Assembly (NCBI GenBank): GCA_030549495.1
Contig: JAUIRK010000902.1
Coordinates: forward strand, 65,001-129,000
Origin: Nectonema munidae
Lineage: Eukaryota; Nematomorpha; Nectonematoida; Nectonematidae
Reading direction: 5' to 3'
DNA: 64,000 bases
Of this stretch, positions 12,576-24,923 are shown piece by piece. Numbering within the stretch: position 1 is the first letter of the stretch; each line of letters starts with the position of its first letter. Position numbers and translations under genes: made by a program. The notes beneath the pieces were generated by a model. It was not told the origin of the DNA, ran no database searches, and saw only the letters and a program-made list of their open reading frames with translations.

Positions 12576-12718
12576 AAAATTGAAATGTTACGTTTGATCA
12601 CAAAAGTGGAAAAATTTTAAATTTGAGAAAATCAAGAAGGCGTATAGTGTTTTTCTATTCACTTAAAAAGAAACCAACATTGGTTATTGTTGAGAGTTTT
12701 TGGCATCGTAGGGTTAAT
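12576..12718. repeat. Dispersed repeat, inverted partner of 4811-4956
   Basis: Reverse-complement match to 4811-4956 over essentially the whole length. It lies just outside the 3' end of LINE 2. Confidence 0.85.
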
Positions 12719-13348
12719 CTTAAAAAACACAGTTTAGCTATTTTAGGAAGGTCACAAATTCTGAAGCAATGATATTCAGCCAGTGTAATAAAGCTATTTC
12801 GCCGAACACGTATATCATATCATATCATATCATATCAGCAGTGTTATAGTCAAAATGTAAAAATTATAAGAAAAAAAAATAAAAATAAAATGATGTGAAA
12901 ATTACAAAATTCTACATAAAAAAAACAAATATAGCGTCTGAGGGTTGAATGTCAAAGGCCAAAAACAGCCGCTAGGAGACGCCAAACTGGATGCAATATT
13001 CTTCAGAGCACAGGAAATATAATATAAGGAGTATAGAGAAAGCTAAAATGGCGAGAATAGAATATATCAAAGAATTTCTCGGAGGTTGCACACTTGCACA
13101 GTGATTGAGCTTCATGTATAAATCAAGGAAAAACTTTTAAAGTATCTTTTGAAATTTTTTGATATGAATAGGATCTAGTGAAAAAATGTTTCACTGGCAT
13201 TATAAAAAGTGGAAACTTTGTACGAAAAGGATTGCCTCGACTTTGAGAAGATATTGAAAGGGAGTGACATTTGACTTATATATCGAGGTGAGGTTCTGTT
13301 CTTTGACCAGTTAAACGTGATGAAATTATCAAAGAGGGGTGGTAGCAT

Positions 13349-16300
13349 TTAGTATAAAAACTTATATATGTAAATATAGATACTCAAATAGTATAGATCT
13401 TCGAGTTTAAGTAAGGAGTTTTCGTAGAAGATATTGTTTGTATGTGAGATTGTATGAACACCAAAAACCACTCTAAGTGTTTTTTTCTGAAGTGAAAAAA
13501 GAGTAGAGTCGTTTGTATGGCCCCAGTTGAATATACTGTATCTAAGATGAGGGACAAAGAGACTTTTATAGAGGAAAAGTAAGGTTTTGTTTGGGAAGAA
13601 CTTTTTGACTTGCTTAAACATACCAGAGATATAGGCAAGTTTGTGAGTTACGTGTGTCACATGACGATGCCAAGTGAGGTCATTGGATATGCTTAAACCT
13701 AATAGATTATGCTCATATGCTCTTTGAATTCCCAAAGATAATAGGTAATCATCATAACTTGGAGTAATCTTTCGGTATGAAAATGAAACAAATCTTGATT
13801 TTTGGATGTTCAAAAACAACCCATTAAAGGCAAACCAATTTTTAACCAGAGCTATATTTTTATCTAGGAGAGACACCATCAAAGTCCTATCAGAAAATAG
13901 CAATGTAATATCGTCAGCATACATTATAACTTCAATTTCTGAGACGAACTTCCAGAAATCATTCATGAAAATATTAAAAAATAAGGGAGCTAAAATTGTC
14001 CCTTGAGGCACACCTGAAATTACCTCCTTTTTTCCGACATAAAATTATTAATATATACGGTTTGATATCTGTTACTGAAATAAGATTTAAAAAATTTTAA
14101 CGAAGCATTCAGGAATCCATATAAATTCAATTTAGATAGAAACAAACAATGTGGTATGGAATCGAAAGCCTGACTGAGATCTAAAAAAAGAGCACAAACA
14201 TCCTTCTTTTTTTCAAGTGAGTCTACCACAGAATTAATAAAATAAGAATGTAAAACTTCAGTGGAGGAACTTTTCTTAAAGCCAAATTGATAATAGGAGA
14301 GAAAATTGTTGTATGAGAAATATGTATATTATTGATCAAATTAAATTTTTTCAAATACTTTTGATAATGAACTTACTATAGAAATGGGTCTATAATTCCC
14401 TACCTTACTTTTATCACATTTTTTGTGTACTGGAATGATCTTTGTATTTTTTTTAGAGTATCTGGGAATATTTTTTCGGCAATACACGAGTTAAAAGCCT
14501 TCATAAGGGGTGGAGATATATAATTCTGTATTTTTTTAAGATCCTATATCCAGTGCCCGCGCTAAAGCTAAATTTCAAGGGGGCTGAAATGGGGCAAAGA
14601 AACACATTTGCAAAAAATTTATTTCCTATATTACTTTATATCCTATATTACTTTGCTGAAAAGCATGAAGTACTTCTGTATAAAAACCTATAGAAATCTC
14701 ATATTATATATACACATACACCAGCATTTATATAAGATTATTGTGTACAATTTTTGCTTATTTATTTTTCCTTTAAAAAGTGCATGGGGCCAAACCAAAA
14801 ATTTTAGGGGGGGGGGGGGGGGAAAGATTAATACAGGGGGGGGGGGGCACGTGTCCCAAAATTATATAGGTAGCGCGGGCACTGCATATATCGATAGACC
14901 GAAAACGTCCTGACTACGACTGTGTTTCAGAGAATTAAAAGATAATAAAACATCATTCACCGACACTTTTCTTAAAACAAATACAGAAGACTCTGGCTTG
15001 AAGAACAATGCATTTTGGTCAAGAACAGAGTTACTACTGAAATTTTTGGCAAATTGATTATTAAACAAATTACAAACCGCGTCATCGTCCGAAAACATAG
15101 TCACATTATCATTTATACCAAAAGAATAGGATTCAACTTTAGGCTTAACTATAGAATTGATGATCTTCCAACATGATTTTGTATCCCTATTATTATTTAA
15201 AGCATTTTCGAAGAAACTTTTTTTTAACGTTTTTAGCTAAGTACTTGACCTGATTTCTCAAGTAAACAAACTTTGATCTCAAATCTATATTTGGTTTATT
15301 TTTCCATTTGTGAAACATTTTGTTTCTCTTATTTATTAAACTTAGTAGTCTAGAGTTTACCCAACTGTTTTTATGAGAATATTTATGACATGAAAGTTTA
15401 GTTGAAGCATTTTTAAAATATGAAATTTTTGAATTGATAGTTTCAATTAAAATGCTAGGATTTCCTTCTATCTCATCCAAGAAAGTGTTCCAAGTAAAAT
15501 TAGAGACCAAATTTATGAACTTGTTTTCATCAAAAATTGAAACATATTTAGCTTTTTGATTTAGGGATAGTTTCAAAGATAAGCAAATAGGGTAGTGGTC
15601 CGGAAATATTAGTGTTAAAAACAAAGGCTACATGTTCAAATCGATGACTGGGAATAAAAGCATTATCAAACAAAGTGGAACTATCTGGACATGTGGGTGT
15701 GGTAATTGTAGGTAAGAATGAATTAGAAACACAAAGAGTTAAAAACTTTTTCACAGATTCACATTTAGAATTAAGAAGATTGAAGTTGAAATCACCTAAT
15801 ACAATATGGGTGGAACTATTGGAAAGTTTACTTAAATAAACTTCAAAATGTTGATTAAAAATATCTATTGAAGAGTGAGAACATGTTGGAAGTCGGTAAA
15901 AATTATGTAATTTCAAGATACGCTTATTTTACATATAATTCTACACAGAAATATTCTGAAACTAATTCAAAAGAACCAGAACTAACAATGTTGTAGGATA
16001 GACTATTATGAATAAAAAACAAAGACCCCTGTGCCTAGAGATAGACTTTGGAGATGAAAGAAAAGTGTAAGATGGTAGTGTAAAATTATGATTACCAAAC
16101 TCACTGAGCCAAGATTCTTGTAAACAAATTACACTGATAGGATGGGAGGAGCTAGAATTTTTATTGAAAACTGTAATTTAATATATTTAACTCTTAACGA
16201 CTGAACGTTTAGACTAATTATATTAAACTCATTAATATCTTTGATAAATTCTGGAGGTAAGAAAGAACTTGACCTAAGAATAATATTTCCTTTAAAAATT

Positions 16301-16374
16301 TCAAAAGAAAAAAATTCGGATAAATTAGATTTATCGAAATAGTCAATTATCATCATAAACGGTGTGGTTAACAA
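13349..16374 (-). pseudogene. LINE 2 ORF2: endonuclease and reverse transcriptase
   Basis: In order on the minus strand: NIISLNVQSL (endonuclease start, near 16225), VICLQESWL (near 16125), VLGDFNFNLL (near 15800), DHYPICL (near 15600), then the RT blocks SQDVFGLSI, FLDLSQAFDSIPHCLF (near 14180), GVPQGTILAPLFFN (near 14010) and the catalytic YADD near 13920, followed by the thumb region up to 13349. Many breaks are present. The hAT-type insert falls just after QDVFGLSI, and taking it out with one 8-bp duplication rejoins the frame (QDVFGLSIDIGS). Confidence 0.88.
14543..14892. mobile_element. Non-autonomous hAT-type DNA transposon (MITE) inside LINE 2
   Basis: Perfect 14-bp inverted termini, CAGTGCCCGCGCTA at 14551-14564 and its complement at 14871-14884, bound a 334-bp body. 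They are flanked by an 8-bp target duplication with one mismatch (CCTATATC at 14543-14550, CATATATC at 14885-14892). CAGTG-type termini with 8-bp duplications are diagnostic of the hAT superfamily. The body holds two long G runs (about 14807-14822 and 14836-14847) and no transposase. It must have been moved by an enzyme encoded elsewhere. Confidence 0.93.
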
Positions 16375-17423
16375 AGTTTATTTCTCGTGTAACATATTTA
16401 CAGTTTCTACTTAAAGCAGAATGATTTGTCTCGACACATTTTTCTCTAACACAATTACAACACTTAAGTTCACTTTTAGAAACAGAGCAAGAGTTACCGT
16501 TATGTTCACGAGAACAGTATCTACATACACTTGAATTTTTACACTTGGATGCGCTGTGCCCAATCAAGCAACAATTGGAGCACTGTCTATGTGAAAAGTA
16601 AGGTAGAACCCGGGAATGATATAGACCAAAAAACAGTCTAAAATTACAACGATGAATATATTTAAAAACAGAAAGGGATACTTTCAGAACAATTACTTTC
16701 AAGTCAGGATCTTTGAAGGGTTTGGAAAATATAACATCCATGGAACCACCATTGTTGAGAATATCTTGAAGTTCTTCATTTTTTGATCTTATTGATTCAA
16801 CAACTGATTCATTCTCGAAAGAATTAGGGATTATTAAGGATACTTGGGGAGAAAACTTTACTTCTTTGACAATTTTCATTTTATTGTTGTTGATGATTTC
16901 CCTGGCTTTTTCAGAAGAGTTTTTATCTGGAAAACTTATGACAACGAAGTTTTTCAGCGTAACAATTTTTTTATTGGAACGGTTTTTAATTTTTCCGTGA
17001 AGCTATTCAATATTTGATGACAATTTTCATCCTTGGTAGAAACGATTATTTGATTTGTAGACTTTTTTAATACATCAGAGTATGTAGGTTTATGATCTGA
17101 AGAACTTCTTTGAATTTTGTCAACAGGTTTAAAACTTTTAGAAAAACTTTCTAGTTTTCTTTTAATTGTATCAAGAGATTCTAAAATCTTTGAAGAGTCA
17201 GATATTTTTTTCTGTGAATCAAAATGTTGAGAAGATAATGCTAAACAAGATTTGCAAATCCATCTTAAGAGAAAAAATGATCAATTACTTCGTTGAACTT
17301 TTCATTGAGATTTTGACAAGGATAGCAAAACCATTGCTCCCATGAGTAGCAGTGGGCCATATCTTTACAAGATGGCTTCTTGCACGAAGTACAGGACTAA
17401 GAATTTTTTGTTTTGCTTTTCAT
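16343..17423 (-). pseudogene. LINE 2 ORF1: PHD finger plus zinc knuckles
   Basis: A start at 17423 (MKSKTKNS) meets a stop almost at once, then reads SCTSCKKPSC...WFCYPCQNLNEKFNEVI, a PHD-like Cys pattern. After a coiled linker the open part (16879-16343) gives an RRM-like segment (VKFSPQVSLIIPNSFEN...VLKVSLSVFKYI) and retroviral-type zinc knuckles (CSNCCLIGHSASKC, then CRYCSREHNGNSC, residues about 113-145). These fingers bind element RNA in the family. Frames change between the two halves. Confidence 0.75.
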
Positions 17424-17430
17424 TTGAAAA

Positions 17431-18950
17431 ATTTTAGAGAATAAAAAAGAAACTAAAATTTTAATAAGATTAAAGAGGAAGGAGTATTATTGCTTGGGGC
17501 AGGAAAATATAACCTCCTATAACAACTATAATATTTTGGAATACCACTCTATTCTTTTTCAAGAAAATAAGAAAAAACTAAAATAATGGATTTGAAGAAG
17601 AAGATAAATGGAGTAAATTTAGTATATGATTGAGGCAGCCAGTCTGATACTTGGTTTAAAGATGTTAAGGAAGGGAGGCAGGACTACATTAAGAAAAAGT
17701 TCACATCGGATTAGAAAGGAAGGAAGAAATACATAGTACAATGTGTGTGTGAATCTTCCATACTTGTAGTTGTTTCTTTTATGAATTATGATGAATATGT
17801 ATAGATAGTTTTTAATTTTCTCAAAATTTCGGCAATAAAACTTAAAACTATGAAATTAAGTTATCTAACTCTGCAAATACAACTATTATTTTTGTAATAT
17901 CAACTCATACATTTTTATGGTTTATCTTTTATTTGTTTTATTTTGATAAAACTAATAGGTTTATCTATTTTTTATCTAATAGATTTATCCTTGTAACTTA
18001 GTCTATATATTATAAATTTTAGTTTTTACTTTTTGTGTTCTAATTAAATTTTTTAAAAAGTTTGAATAAATAAATAAATTAAACGAGGGGCTTGAATAAA
18101 TGAACATTTTATTGACAAAATGGAGATTGAGGAAGAATATATCATTACACTTTATACAGATTTAACCTTTCTTGCAGCTTAATATATCACGTTATGTCCT
18201 TTTGAAGACGGGCAATAAAGAGTTAATTTTGTTAAAATGACTTCACAAGTAAAGGAGATCAATGGACAAAAATCACTTTCTTTTTACATATATCAAGTAA
18301 ATGTGTGAATTGCAAGTCATGTACAAATACTTCTCGATACGATTATTTAAGTTTGTCATTTTCATTCTTATATCTATAATGTTAAAATGTTTAAAGTTGT
18401 TGCAAAGTAAATCGTCTCTGTTTTCAAGGAATATTTCCCATAATCAAATTACACACATAATTAAACTCTATTTGTTTGTGATACAACTTTTCTATCAACT
18501 TTTTTTGTGAGATGAAAAGTGATAGAAAAATTCTGATATCTTTTATTCTCAACATTTTTAATAGGTCTCTTTCTGCTTTGATCTCATAAGATCATTGATT
18601 ACAGATTTATTGTATAAAAATATTCTAAATTTGATCAGTGGTCTGGCAATACCAAGCGGAAGACAGCTTATTGTTTGTAGCAAAAATAGGCTCAATTATT
18701 TTATAAAATTTTTTGGTTTTAAATTATTGGCTTCTCATTTCAATAAGTTGGTTCTAAAATTTGTGTAAATTTAAACACTACCATTTTGAGAAACACAAAA
18801 CCTATAGATTTAAATGAGTTTATGCATTATTTGTGGTATCAAAAAAATAACATTTCTTATACTGAACATAGGTTACATCGGTTTTGAAAAAATAATTACG
18901 TTTTTGAGATAATGATTTTTGACGATCGGCCAAATTTTTTTGATATATTT
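17431..18950. other. Stretch between LINE 2 and LINE 3
   Basis: Contains whatever 5' UTR LINE 2 has and AT-rich sequence with no recognisable gene. The plus-strand frame at 18301-18510 is Phe/Leu/Ile-rich by base composition only. Confidence 0.4.
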
Positions 18951-21240
18951 GAGAGAGAGAGAGAGAGAGAAACTTTATTGAAAATACAAACAATTAAAAA
19001 ATGAGAATGCTTGCAAAATAATATCGAGAAAAAAAAATATAATATATATACATTTTTTTTTATTTATTTTATAGGTAAATTAAATTAAGAGATACAAAAG
19101 AGTAATTTAACATAAAATAGAACAAACAAGATATAAATTTATTCTTATATATATTCTCCATGTTGAGACATATAAAATTATTAGAAAAAAAAAATGAAAG
19201 TATAAACAAAATTGTGCAATACAAAAGGCCAGGAGTCGCTTTTATGTTGTTGCACTACGATCAGAAACAATACAAAATTTTAACATACAAACAATACTTT
19301 GAAAATAGGAGAAATTACAACAAAATATTAATCAAGACATAAAATATCCAAGTTTTAAGTTACCAGTCTTATTAAATATTACATACAAAACAATTATTTA
19401 TTACACATTGTACTTCATAACTTTTTAGTATACGTTTCTTTTACTTTTTTTTAAATTGACTAATACTTAGACTTAATAAATCGATTAGATAAAAATTATT
19501 GTTCCAAAATTCAGACAACCTGTATTTTATTGTTTGATAATAGTTTGATCTATTATATAATGGAAGTAGAGATTTCCATTTGCAACGCAAATCATATTTA
19601 TTTTTAGCAGGGTTAAAATCTAATAAATCAAGAAAGATATCTGGCAGTTGATTGTTAAAATATTTGTATAATGTCAATGCAAGATTATATTTATAGAGAT
19701 CGTCAATCTTCAAAATTTCAGCTTTAAGAAACATTAGATTTGTATGAGACAAACGGTTTTCATTAAAAATAATTCTAATAGCTTTTTTTTGTAGTCTTAG
19801 CAAATGTGAAAGATTTTGATGTCCCCACAGTGTTATCCCATAGTTTATATAGGGTAGAAAAAATGAGTTATATAGTAATTTTTTTACTTTAATGGTAAAA
19901 GCATTTTTAAAACACGTCAAAATACCTATCACTCTTGAAATTTTATTTTGTATAGAAGTAATATGATTCGCCCAAGTTAGTCTACTGTCGATGGTCACCC
20001 CTAATAAAGGAAACGAATCGACCATCTCAAACATAAAGTTATTAAAATTGATGTCAACTTTTTTTTTATTTGAGAATAGGATTGCTTTAGACTTATTAAG
20101 GTTAATTTTCGTACCATTCTTATAACACCAGTTGATTACCCCCTCAAGTTGATTATTAAAATATTCATGAGTGACTAAAATATCATCGAATAGGAATGGT
20201 ATGTTAATCATGAGATCATCAGCGAAGGAGAAGAAATTTAAATTTTTGTTGATAAAATACAAATCATTAGAATAAATTAAAAAGAATAAGGGACCTAAAA
20301 TTGACCCTTGCGGTACACCCGCAGTAATTTTATTTTTTTCGGACAAACAATCATCAATAGTAACTTGTTGCAGCCGTTCATCAAAATAACTTTTCATGAG
20401 AAGCAATGTTTTGTCTGAAAAACCATATAATTGCAACTTTTGTAGAAGCAGTCTATGAGAAACCCTATCAAACGCTTTACTAAGATCCATGAAAACAGTC
20501 AATACGCCTCTCCCGGATTGTAGGTTGTCTATTATATTATTTACAAAAAGATTTAAAAGAAGTTGCGTGTTGTGATTAGGATAATTTTTCAAACAGTTTT
20601 GATAGAGTTGTTATGAGAGAAATCGGTCGATAATTTTCGGGATTGAATTTATCATCTTTCTTATAAATTGGGCATACTTTATTGAGTTTGAAAGTTCGTG
20701 GAAAAATTCCAAACTCAATGCAGGAATTAAACCCTATAGCCAAGTATTTAGCTAGGTAGTCTATAACCAACTTCACATGCATCATGAAATGCCATAGTTG
20801 TCCGTGCTACTATTATTTTTTAAGGAGTTGCAGGCTAATAATACATCTTGAATAGATACTTTATTAAATTCAAAGTGTATTTCTCAGGTAGAAATTAGGA
20901 GGATCATAGTTATCTGTATCGTCGTCATTGTTTACGAAATTATTATTAAATACATTGCAAATATGATGATTGTTATATATTGTGTTACCTTCGTGTTTTG
21001 GGACTATCTTAGAATTTCTTGATTCATTTAATATAGAATTTAATTTTTGCCAAACACGCTTAGGATTATTATCAGTTTTTGAGAAAAACTGGAAATAGTA
21101 TTCATTCTTTAATTTTTTTGAATAATGTTTAATCTTATTTTTTATTTGTTTGATATATTTGCCTTTTTTTTTGATCAAAATGAGATAGTATATTAATAAT
21201 ATTATCAACCAGCATTTATATACTTTTAAGCATTATTAGG
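18951..21240 (-). mobile_element. LINE 3: 5'-truncated non-LTR retrotransposon with (TC)n tail
   Basis: The minus-strand reverse transcriptase spans 21208-19441. A 3' UTR follows, ending in CAATAAAG and a dinucleotide tail, (TC)n on the element strand and (GA)n on the plus strand at 18951-18970. The endonuclease is missing, so the copy is 5'-truncated at about 21240, the usual outcome of incomplete reverse transcription. The tail differs from those of LINEs 1, 2 and A, which marks a separate family. Confidence 0.87.
19441..21208 (-). pseudogene. LINE 3 reverse transcriptase
   Basis: A linker segment (21208-20870: KNEYYFQFFSKTDNNPKRVW) is followed by ENYRPISLITTLSKLFEKL (20785-20576) and then a long open frame of 383 codons at 20592-19441 with VFMDLSKAFDRVSHRLL, GVPQGSILGPLFFLIYSNDL, the catalytic FADD (about 20220) and the NLNKSKAILFSNK and LLGVTIDSRLTW blocks. 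The catalytic core is intact and only a frame shift near 20580 and stops around 20800 separate the pieces, so the copy is fairly recent. It copies element RNA at a nicked target in its family. Confidence 0.9.
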
Positions 21241-21899
21241 AGCTTGATAAAGCTCTGGAGGCATTATATATAAAAACAGAGCTTCGCCAAGATATTATGT
21301 ATTTATTTGTAAAAAATCTATGATCGTATTTATAAGAAACCAAAATTTTTTGTTCAGTTTTCGCTAGGTTGCTTTGAAAAAATATCGCGAAATTTTTTGA
21401 TTTTGATTTTTTCCAATGGTCAAAGGCTCTTGAATATTATTGATTTTCACCACAATCTTGTTGCGTGTTTACTAAGCGTATATATTGATTTATTATCTAT
21501 GCATGCGTATCTCCCGCTTGTATTTGTTGATATTTGAACGTACGTCACTAAAATCACTTCATGATACAATGCTTATTTTTTAATATAAAGTGTGATTCGG
21601 AGAAAACAATTATAAAAATATTATTTGAGATTATAAAATAATATAAAGGAAGCTTAAAAATCAATAAATTGGAAATATTAATTCAAATTTTTTTTGTTAT
21701 AAATTCTTTTATTTGGAAGTTTATATTTTATAATCAAATTTATTTGATTTATATATTTTCCTACTTCATGCGCAAATAGACTTATATATTATAGTATCGC
21801 TACTCTAACTGATTGATGTTTTCAAACAGATATATATATATATAGTAATTTAAACAAATCAAGTAGCAATGTAATTTACTAACAAAATGTATTTTTACT
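21241..21899. other. AT-rich stretch with a weak repeat match
   Basis: No gene. Around 21465-21570 (GTTTACTAAGCGTATATATTG, then CGTCACTAAAATCACTTCATGATA) it loosely resembles the internal units of the foldback-like element at about 37650 and 38200. Confidence 0.35.
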
Positions 21900-22627
21900 A
21901 GCCCGTTGGTATTTTGTATCTTTCTGGACGTTGCCGTACTTAAAAACAGCTTTGACAACACTGAATAAAGATTTCTGTTCTTTCTCCAAAACTCTGAAGG
22001 CTGATCGTCAATTGACAATGCCATTTCTTTTTCAAATCTTTCAATTTCATCTTCAACATTGTACTTCTTAAAACCAGAAGAGTCGTCATTTCCCTCATCA
22101 CAAATTGTTGAAAGGAACTTTGTTTTCTTTTTAACTGGCTCTTCAATGTTTTCCTTGGCTTGATCTTCAGCAGAAACAGGCATAGAGTCAGCTATTTCCA
22201 TTGCTTCTTCTCTTATTTCAGCAACAATTTGTTCTCTAGTCAGAGTTAAGTGTCCAAGATCAAGCTCATTGAGGAACAAGAGCTTACTGAACCTCTTGTC
22301 AAGGAAAGAGGCTTTGGCAAGAAGGGTGAAGTTCAAATTTTTGTGACACCTCTCATTAAAAACATGAACATATATTTGATCAATATATTTCTAATATATT
22401 TGATCAATATATTTCTAATATATTTGATCATCATCAGAGTGTTCCAAAATGTTGAGGAATTTTGTTACAAATGGAAGAACACAGGTCCCTGTGCTATATT
22501 TTTCAGCTCCTAACTGGGTGATGCCTTCCTCAATGATATTAAACAAAGAAATGATGTTTAGCAAAACTTTGTAATCGTCATCAGTTAGAGCATATTCTAC
22601 ATCATCACCCTTGTAGAACATTTTCAA
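21900..22627 (-). pseudogene. hAT transposase relic (ZBED-like C-terminal half)
   Basis: Two minus-strand pieces read like BED-finger hAT transposases. 22627-22415 gives ALTDDDYKVLLNIISLF...GAEKYSTGTCVLPFVTKFL, and 22336-21940 gives ASFLDKRFSKLLFL (the family's 'LDPRFK' block) followed by an acidic linker and QPSEFW. A 24-bp tandem duplication with ATATATTTGATC cores (about 22368-22431) and a frame change separate them. The N-terminal half is absent because LINE B begins at about 22632. The gene is dead and partial. Cut-and-paste transposition is the family's role. Confidence 0.7.
22368..22431. repeat. 24-bp tandem repeat, about 2.5 copies
   Basis: The unit ATATTTGATCAATATATTTC plus four bases is repeated. 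It lies inside the hAT relic and breaks its frame. Confidence 0.8.
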
Positions 22628-22631
22628 TGCA

Positions 22632-23495
22632 GCATTGCACTAATATTCATAATTTTTATAGAAAACCATCAAATTATTCTGATAATATTAAATCATTTTT
22701 GCATGATTTTGATATTTTCATTAGTAATTTTTCTAATACTTCACAAAATTTGTTGGTAGGTGATTTTAATTTTAATTTACTTGAAAGTTATTCGAACATA
22801 CATGTTTCTTCTTTTTTAAATATCTTGAATTCAACTTCTCTCATTCCTAGGATAAATTCTACTACTAGGCCATCTTCAGGTACGCTTTTAGACAATTTCT
22901 TCATTTCTGTTAATAGCATTTCATTTAAATCTTATGTTGTCCAGACTCACATATCGGATCAGTTTCCTATTTTACTCACGCTATGCTCTAATTGTGATAA
23001 AATGTCAAAAGATAACTTTGTGACCAAATTTAATGAAAGAAAATTTGCTGATACTTTTTCTAAATTCAATTTTTCGAATTGATTTTCTTCTGATGATTCT
23101 GAATTCATAGCCAAAAGCATAAATGATAACTTGATTATGATCAAGCAAGCCTGTAAGACTACTCAGTATATACACAGAACAAATAAATATAAATGTCATA
23201 AGTCGCCTTGGATGAATGTTGAAATACTGACTTTAATAATACATAGAGACAAATTATATAGAAAAATGAAATTCAAATTAATTTCTTCAGAATTAAAGGG
23301 TGAGTATGTTAAAATAAGAAATACGCTAAAGTACACTATTAGGAAAGCTAAAATAGCATATTATGATAAATGTCTTGGTTCGAGCGCATCTGATATAAAA
23401 TCTACTTGGAAAGTGATAAATTATATAATCAGACCTCAGAAAAAAAATTAATTCCTTCCCTGACAATTGATAAAAGAGAAGTAACTGACTCATTA
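22632..23495 (+). mobile_element. LINE B, segment 1 (endonuclease)
   Basis: The 5'-truncated start of a LINE that is split into three segments in this window. 22640-23082 encodes HNFYRKPSNYSD, NLLVGDFNFNLL and ISDQFPILLTL (endonuclease GDFN and SD(H/Q) motifs). 23131-23451 encodes the basic linker (IRKAKIAYYDKCL...STWKVINYI). A stop near 23090 and another at 23449 break it. It ends at TCATTA (23495), where LINE A is inserted. The next LINE B codon, GAA, is at 29607. Confidence 0.87.
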
Positions 23496-24923
23496 CGTAA
23501 TTAATGAGGTCATTTCAGATCATTATCCAATTCTTTTAACCGTCAACTTAGAAGTTAAGCGACAAAATAAAAAAAAGTCACAATTTGTCTTTGATGAAAG
23601 TTCCTACATTGACAGAGTTTCAAATTATGACTGGAATAGTTTTATTACTCAGAATTTCGAAAGTCCAGAGCGCTTCTTGAATATCTTCATTAACCTAGTC
23701 TCAAATTATGTTTCTCTCTCTTATAAAGAAATTGGACTTAGTAAAAATTCCAGTCATAATGTCAAAATGAAGCCTTAGATCACTGAAGAAGTTCTACACA
23801 TGATAAAGACGCGTAATTCACTTCATAATAACATTAGAAAATTTCTCAACGATTCAAAATTAATGTGCTCCTTCAAAAAAAATGAGAAACAACATTAAAA
23901 ATAAGTTAATCTTTTTGAAAAAGGCACACTATGAGAAATATTTTTCAATAATTCTGACTCAAAACGAATTTGGTCAAAGGTGAAAAGTGTTATCCATCCC
24001 AATAATCATATTCATGCGCTATTGAAATTGATGGAAAGATTGTTACGGATGAAAAACTAATAGCAAACCAACTCAACAAGGCTTTTAGCTTGCCAAATAT
24101 AGAAGATGCAAAAATTACTCATGAAAGAGTCGATGTTTTCCATGAAAGTATCTTCAAATTTGAAAATATTTGTGTCCAAGATGTCGAGAAAGCTATTGAA
24201 GAGTTGTCAAATAGTAAAGCCAAAGACGCTTATGGTGTAAGCATATATCATATAAAGCTTGTGAAGCCATTTTTATCTCTGATACTCTGCAACTGCTTTA
24301 ATCAATGCCTGGATACTTCAGTTTTTCCAGATGTTTTAAAAGTCAATAGGGTTGTACCTGTCCCTAAAAAAGACAAAGGTTTGAAGTTATCTTCTTTTAG
24401 ACCTATTTCAATTATTCCAAAGATTGGAAAAATTATCAAAAAGATACTTTTTATTCAGATATCAAAATATTTGGAAGATAATAAAATGTTAGCAAACTGT
24501 AAGTTTGCTTTCCGTAAAGGTTTCTCTACAGAACTCCTACATTGCTGTTTTTTGATAAAATAGTTTCCTATTTAGAAAGAAAAATTGATGTTGGTGCAAT
24601 ATACTTGGACCTAAGCAAAGCGTTTGATAGTGTGTCACACAAAATCTTACTAAACAAGCTTATTCATTTTGGTCTCTGTAATTCATCAATTAAATTTTTT
24701 GCTTCGCATCTAGCAAATCGCAAACAGTTTGTCAACTACCACAAGGCAAATTCTTCTTATCAGAACATAACCAGAGGAGTGCCACAGGGAATCTTAGGTC
24801 CACTGCTTTTTATTGTATATATGAATGGTTTTATCAACAGCACTGACTTTTTTGATGTTTTAATATACGCATATGATGTAACATTAATTTTTCCCTACTG
24901 CTCTGATAATTTTGAACCGTTAA
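23496..24923 (+). mobile_element. LINE A, segment 1 (endonuclease end and RT palm)
   Basis: It begins within the endonuclease at EVISDHYPILLT (23504-23540), so it is 5'-truncated, and runs into the RT: SFRPISIIPKIGKI, IYLDLSKAFDSVSHKILL (24600-24650), GVPQGILGPLLFIVYMN. The catalytic box reads YAYD rather than YADD, so this copy lacks a catalytic aspartate and one residue of GSILGP is missing. It is interrupted at TTAA (24920-24923) by the piggyBac element and resumes at 28464. Its 5' end sits in LINE B. Confidence 0.9.

Larger units (their letters stand above)
12811..17430 (-). mobile_element. LINE 2: CR1-group non-LTR retrotransposon, decayed
   Basis: A near full-length minus-strand LINE. 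The PHD finger and CCHC ORF1 lie at 17423-16350, the endonuclease at about 16230-15200, the reverse transcriptase at 15100-13349, then a 3' UTR with a tail of about five ATATG units at 12811-12838. It is interrupted by the 334-bp hAT-type element at 14551-14884. Numerous stops and frame changes make it inactive. The ORF1 architecture matches LINE D (43050-45900), so both belong to a related family. Confidence 0.88.

Noticed and set aside
12414-12620. Lys/Phe-rich 68-codon frame
   Set aside because: It overlaps the dispersed repeat at 12576-12718 and has no recognisable domain.
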